From the NCBI GenBank assembly GCA_964389805.1, contig CAYMFU010000158.1:1-9956 (forward strand): a stretch of DNA of 9,956 nt, given 5' to 3'. The translations under genes and the position numbers were made by a program. The DNA comes from JAGTVG01 sp964389805. GTDB lineage: Bacteria > Bacteroidota > Bacteroidia > Cytophagales > Cyclobacteriaceae. The notes beneath the pieces are model-generated. The model was not told where the DNA came from and made no database searches. It saw only the letters and a program-made list of their open reading frames with translations. Of the stretch, positions 6,897-9,956 are shown in pieces; within the stretch, counting starts at the first letter, position 1, and the number at the start of each line of letters is the position of its first letter.

Positions 6897-8015
6897 TCAA
6901 CTTTTTATCCTTCCGTCAAAATCATTCCGATCAGCTTCAGGACTAAGAGGAAACTTAATCACCTTATTATCCCTCTGAGATCGGTAAATGGCAGTAAAGA
7001 GTTCGACAGTTTTTCTTCCGTTAGAGCCAGAAACCAAAGGCTCCCGGTTTTCATCGAGGGCCTGTAAAAAATCTTCGATTTGGCGTTCCATATAAAATAC
7101 CGTTGGATCAATAGAATTAAAGAAATCAGAATCTTCCCTGTTCCAATTTTGAAGCATTCCTTCTTCTCCGGGGATTGACCACAAGTCATTGACGGGCGGT
7201 TCCATGACACTTGACATACCCGCAATAAACATGGCCCCACCATCAGTTTGAACACCGATTGAAGCCCCGTTTTTCCCATGAACATGCACTTTCCCATAAA
7301 TTCCGGGCTTCTCAGAATTACTGACTATAATATTCCCAAGTGCTCCACTTTTAAACCGTATTACAGCAAGGGCAGTATCTTCTACTTCAATATAGGGATG
7401 ATTCAAATTTCCCCATATGCCAAATAGTTCATCAATTTCACCCAAATACCATAATAATAAGTCCAATTGATGCGGTGCCTGGTTCACAAGAACACCTCCT
7501 CCCTCTTCCTCCCAGGTACCTCTCCAGGGATCAGCATTATAATATGCTTCATCTCTCCAACCTAACATATTGATCGTACCTAGAATTGGAATTCCGATTT
7601 TTCCATGATCGATAGCCTGTTTAACCCGCATTACCGGAGCATACCACCTCCTCTGACTTATAACACCTAAAGTTTTACCACACTTTTCAGCAGTTCCAAT
7701 CATAGAATCGCAATCTTCTAATGAAGATGCCAGTGGTTTTTCAACCAATACATTTGCACCAGCTACCATTGCCTGATTTGTCGGATCCCTGTGAAACGGA
7801 TGTGGGGTACATATGATAACCAGATCAAGAGCTTCCTGCTGTACCATTTGCGATATATCCGTATACGGATTTACCCCATATTGCTCTGAAAATTTATCTA
7901 CCGTTGAGGGAGTTCGGCTCCAAACTGCTACAAAATCTGATTCTGGCAGGTTTTGAAGAGCTTTTGCATGCAAATGAGCCACTTTACCGCAACCAATGAT
8001 ACCTGTTCTATACAT
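6897..8015 (-). CDS. Gfo/Idh/MocA family NAD(P)-dependent oxidoreductase
   Basis: This 372-residue cytoplasmic dehydrogenase probably acts on a sugar, inositol or related polyol. The N-terminal Rossmann fold has GIIGCGKVAHLHA (5-17), and the family's E-K-P motif is at 92-94 (VEKPLA), with the Lys usually acting in catalysis. The C-terminal alpha/beta domain contains WEEEGGGVLVNQAPHQLDLL (168-187), where H182 is the likely catalytic His and D185 follows as usual. Length is typical. No signal peptide or Tat motif is present, so it acts in the cytoplasm. It starts 12 nt after the stop of the zinc ADH gene and is the last gene of a three-gene minus-strand unit. The two dehydrogenases may work on the same substrate or its product, but which sugar cannot be read from the sequence. 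Confidence 0.94.
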   Translation of the reverse strand: MYRTGIIGCGKVAHLHAKALQNLPESDFVAVWSRTPSTVDKFSEQYGVNPYTDISQMVQQEALDLVIICTPHPFHRDPTNQAMVAGANVLVEKPLASSLEDCDSMIGTAEKCGKTLGVISQRRWYAPVMRVKQAIDHGKIGIPILGTINMLGWRDEAYYNADPWRGTWEEEGGGVLVNQAPHQLDLLLWYLGEIDELFGIWGNLNHPYIEVEDTALAVIRFKSGALGNIIVSNSEKPGIYGKVHVHGKNGASIGVQTDGGAMFIAGMSSVMEPPVNDLWSIPGEEGMLQNWNREDSDFFNSIDPTVFYMERQIEDFLQALDENREPLVSGSNGRKTVELFTAIYRSQRDNKVIKFPLSPEADRNDFDGRIKS

Positions 8016-8027
8016 TAAATAATTAGG

Positions 8028-9059
8028 TTATGGGATTAATATTATTTTATAAAGACCGGGTTCCTTATCATAAAGTCTTTTAAACCATGACGCCCCTTCA
8101 GACATAGGCGCAGTAGCGCTTAACATCGGGCCAACATCGATCAATCCTTTTTCCATCATAGACAGGACCATTGGATATTCACCAGCTATGGCACAACTCC
8201 CCTGTACTCGTATCTGTCGTGTTACGACTGATTGAAGAGGGAATTGTACTTCTGCGGCCAGGTTACCAATCAAGGTAACAGTAGCACCTTTTCTTACACT
8301 ATTTATTGATAAGTTAAGGCTTTCTGTGTTCCCCACAGCCTCAAATGCAATATCCGCTCCCCTATTTTCCGTTATCTTATGAATTTCTTTTTGTACATCC
8401 TGGTTTTTTGGGTTCAGATAAAGGTTAGCCCCAAACTGGCGTGCCAGTTCCAGTTTCTGATCATCGATATCAACAGCTATTACTTGTCCAGCCTGGGTTT
8501 GTGTAAGAACCTGAATTAAGAACAGGCCAATCATTCCGGCTCCAACAACAACTATAGAGTCTTGTACTGATAGTTTTGTCAATTCAATCGCATGACAGGC
8601 TACAGCAATTGGTTCTACCATCGCTGCATGAATAAAATCAACCTCATCGGGCAATTTGTATAGAATATGCTCGGGAATGGCTACAAATTCTGCAAAAGCT
8701 CCATTTTGGCGGTATTCCCCAGGAGAAACTCCCAGAACTTTGCGGTTTTCACTAAGATTGTACATTCCCTTTAAAGTGAACCAGTCGTTTAAAGGATAAA
8801 TAGTCGAATCGAAAGTTACCCTGTCACCAGGTTTCCAATGCATAACCTCTGCACCAACCTTCTCAATTATCCCTGCTGCTTCATGCCCCATTATGATTGG
8901 GGGTATTCGCCGGCCTGAACTACCATCCATACCATGTACGTCACTTCCACAAATACCGCAGGCTTTTACACGGACAAGAACCTCGTTACTTTTGAATTCT
9001 GGTGCTGGCACATCTTTGTAAACCAGCTTATTGTACTCCTCGAGAACTAACGCTTTCAT
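8028..9059 (-). CDS. zinc-type alcohol/sorbitol dehydrogenase (MDR family) lacking structural-zinc cysteines
   Basis: This 343-residue cytoplasmic medium-chain dehydrogenase probably oxidises a polyol or sugar alcohol with NAD+. Catalytic-zinc ligands are present: C37 in CGICGSD (34-40), H59-E60 in the GHE motif, and E149 in MVEP. The coenzyme domain has VVGAGMIG (171-178), and D197 at the end of the second strand (VIAVD) favours NAD over NADP. The lobe that holds a second, structural zinc in many relatives is kept in length and flanks (DSTIYPLNDWFTLKGMYNLS, 84-103), but its four Cys positions are P89, D92, T95 and S103. Animal sorbitol dehydrogenase also lacks the structural zinc. It lies 21 nt after the SDR gene and 12 nt before the Gfo/Idh/MocA gene. 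Substrate unknown; sorbitol, galactitol-phosphate or threonine dehydrogenase-like activity are alternatives. Confidence 0.93.
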   Translation of the reverse strand: MKALVLEEYNKLVYKDVPAPEFKSNEVLVRVKACGICGSDVHGMDGSSGRRIPPIIMGHEAAGIIEKVGAEVMHWKPGDRVTFDSTIYPLNDWFTLKGMYNLSENRKVLGVSPGEYRQNGAFAEFVAIPEHILYKLPDEVDFIHAAMVEPIAVACHAIELTKLSVQDSIVVVGAGMIGLFLIQVLTQTQAGQVIAVDIDDQKLELARQFGANLYLNPKNQDVQKEIHKITENRGADIAFEAVGNTESLNLSINSVRKGATVTLIGNLAAEVQFPLQSVVTRQIRVQGSCAIAGEYPMVLSMMEKGLIDVGPMLSATAPMSEGASWFKRLYDKEPGLYKIILIP

Positions 9060-9080
9060 AGTTTATAGTCTAAAAATAAA

Positions 9081-9755
9081 TCAGCTGGTAGATAGCTGGT
9101 TAATATCATGATTGTCTAAATGTGTCTTAGGGTATCCTTTTGTAACAGAATTTATCATTGCCTTTCCTACATGATCCGTATTGGTTATAGATTTTGAAAA
9201 AAGATAATTAAGCAGGGGCATAAGAGGTTTTATAATAGTATACATTGTATTGTACATTTTTGTACTTGATTTAATTCCTTTCATAGGTTGAATAAATCCA
9301 GGCCGGAACATATAGGCTTTCTTGAAAGGAAGAGCCAGTATTGCATTTTCTGTTTTACCCTTTACATTGGCCCACATCATACGACTCTTTTCCGTACTAT
9401 CTGTTCCCTGACCCGACACATAACAGAAAGTCAAATTGGGATTTAATTTTAAAAGAGTATTTGCAAAATGCAGGGTCAGATCATAGGTAATTTTCGTATA
9501 GTCTTTTTCTGACATCCTGTATGCAGAAACACCCAGGCAGAAGAAACAGGCATCATATCCTTTTAACTGTTCTTCAATTGTTGATAAGTCATAAAAATCC
9601 TGATGAATAATTTCTTTCAGTTTATCGTGTTCCATTTCAATGGATCTCCTGTTAATCAGGAGTACAGAATCTATGCTGTCGCTATCAAGGCATTCCAATA
9701 AAACGCCCTTGCCTACCATGCCAGTGGCACCGGTAATAACCACCTTTAAATTCAT
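9081..9755 (-). CDS. atypical short-chain dehydrogenase, HTATIP2/TIP30-like NAD(P)-binding protein
   Basis: This 224-residue protein has an N-terminal Rossmann fold with GATGMVGKG (9-17) and LLINRRS (32-38), whose paired arginines suggest NADPH binding. The central block YVSGQGTDSTEKSRMMWANV (112-131), then KGKTENA, and the MFRPGFIQP block (149-157) are characteristic of TIP30/CC3-like atypical SDRs. S114 occupies the usual catalytic Ser place, but where a classical SDR has Y-x3-K this protein has W128-x3-K132. It may therefore be a redox sensor or have altered chemistry; no substrate can be named. It is the first gene of the minus-strand unit with the ADH and Gfo/Idh/MocA genes. Its start lies 34 nt from the tRNA terminator's T-tract, and no clean promoter is visible; TATCTTTC at 9788-9781 (minus) matches TAnnTTTG at seven of eight positions. 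Confidence 0.88.
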   Translation of the reverse strand: MNLKVVITGATGMVGKGVLLECLDSDSIDSVLLINRRSIEMEHDKLKEIIHQDFYDLSTIEEQLKGYDACFFCLGVSAYRMSEKDYTKITYDLTLHFANTLLKLNPNLTFCYVSGQGTDSTEKSRMMWANVKGKTENAILALPFKKAYMFRPGFIQPMKGIKSSTKMYNTMYTIIKPLMPLLNYLFSKSITNTDHVGKAMINSVTKGYPKTHLDNHDINQLSTS

Positions 9756-9788
9756 GATTTCAGGTATTTAATGATAAAAGGAAAGATA

Positions 9789-9827
9789 CAAAAAATAAAA
9801 AAAGAGTTCAGTGTTTCTGAACTCTTT
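9789..9827 (-). terminator. intrinsic terminator of tRNA-Leu
   Basis: The arms AAAGAGTTCAG (9801-9811) and CTGAACTCTTT (9817-9827) form a perfect 11-bp stem with a 5-nt loop. On the minus strand the hairpin is followed by TTTTTTT-A-TTTTTT-type sequence (9800 down to 9790), a strong U-tract. It begins 5 nt past the tRNA 3' end, so it ends the tRNA transcript. No T-tract follows on the plus strand, so it works in one direction. Confidence 0.93.
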
Positions 9828-9832
9828 CTTCG

Positions 9833-9918
9833 TGCGCACGAGAGGAATCGAACCTCCACGGGAAAAATCTCCCACTAGGCCCTCAACCTAGCGCGTCTAC
9901 CAGTTCCGCCACGTGCGC
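9833..9918 (-). tRNA. tRNA-Leu (anticodon GAG)
   Basis: On the minus strand all arms fold. The acceptor GCGCACG pairs fully with CGTGCGC, and the discriminator base is A. The D arm has a GCG/CGC stem and the AACTGGTAGA loop typical of leucine tRNAs. The anticodon arm is CTAGG-TTGAGGG-CCTAG, with anticodon GAG (reads CUU/CUC) and G37 behind it. A long variable arm (GGGA-GATTTT-TCCC) marks a class II tRNA. The T arm is GGAGG-TTCGATT-CCTCT with one G-T pair. The 3' CCA is not encoded. Length is 86 nt. Confidence 0.97.
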
Positions 9919-9934
9919 GTAACATTACGGGCGA

Positions 9935-9942
9935 CAAAGTTA
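9935..9942 (-). promoter_or_regulatory. -7 promoter element of tRNA-Leu (TAnnTTTG)
   Basis: The minus strand reads TAACTTTG, an exact TAnnTTTG match, ending 16 nt before the tRNA 5' end; transcription would begin about 10 nt before the tRNA. The -33 element would fall beyond the right edge of the window and cannot be checked. Confidence 0.7.
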
Positions 9943-9956
9943 ACCTATTTAAATTT

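Noticed and set aside
6959..7297. Second open frame inside the Gfo/Idh/MocA gene
   Set aside because: It is a same-strand shadow in another frame, entirely within a well-conserved gene.
1..9956. Mobile element, prophage, CRISPR array or defence system
   Set aside because: No transposase, integrase, phage or Cas-like protein, no regularly spaced repeats and no terminal inverted repeats around a gene block were found, although a tRNA gene (a common integration site) is present.

Overview
The window looks like chromosomal DNA of a member of the Bacteroidota. Promoter-like sequences of the phylum's TTTG-N19-TAnnTTTG type stand upstream of the cation-efflux gene. The -7 part alone stands upstream of the GH3 gene and of the tRNA. 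Most genes have no Shine-Dalgarno sequence, intergenic DNA is very AT-rich, and the gene content (a lipoprotein glycosidase, a GH30-like end, Gfo/Idh/MocA and medium-chain dehydrogenases) fits a polysaccharide-using bacterium. I cannot narrow the order or genus.

Layout. 1-984 (+): the 3' end of a carbohydrate-active protein, followed 11 nt later by a DUF2459/TIGR02117-type exported protein with a TTG start. 1089-1367 (-): a small dimeric alpha/beta-barrel-like protein. 1503-2426 (+): a zinc-type CDF efflux pump with a well-formed promoter. 2505-2879 (-): a small exported protein of unknown function with four cysteines. 3054-5351 (-): a GH3 beta-glucosidase lipoprotein. 5502-6851 (+): an AGCS-family sodium/amino-acid symporter, transcribed divergently from GH3; a long, nearly perfect inverted repeat lies between the two. 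9755-6897 (-): a likely operon of an atypical SDR, a zinc-type sorbitol-dehydrogenase-like enzyme and a Gfo/Idh/MocA oxidoreductase, with gaps of 21 and 12 nt. 9833-9918 (-): tRNA-Leu(GAG) with its promoter and a strong intrinsic terminator.

How they may work together. GH3 releases sugars from beta-glycosides outside the inner membrane. The ADH and Gfo/Idh/MocA enzymes resemble NAD-dependent polyol or sugar oxidoreductases and could act on imported sugars or polyols. The SDR, CDF, ABM-like and DUF2459 genes have no obvious link to that pathway. No mobile element, CRISPR array, phage gene or defence system is visible, and no gene-free stretch reaches 300 bases.

I find no clear new multi-gene system. 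The items most worth a second look are the inverted repeat between GH3 and the symporter, the loss of all four structural-zinc cysteines in the ADH, the nested palindromes after GH3, changed residues in a core symporter motif, and the possible chimeric join in the truncated first gene.
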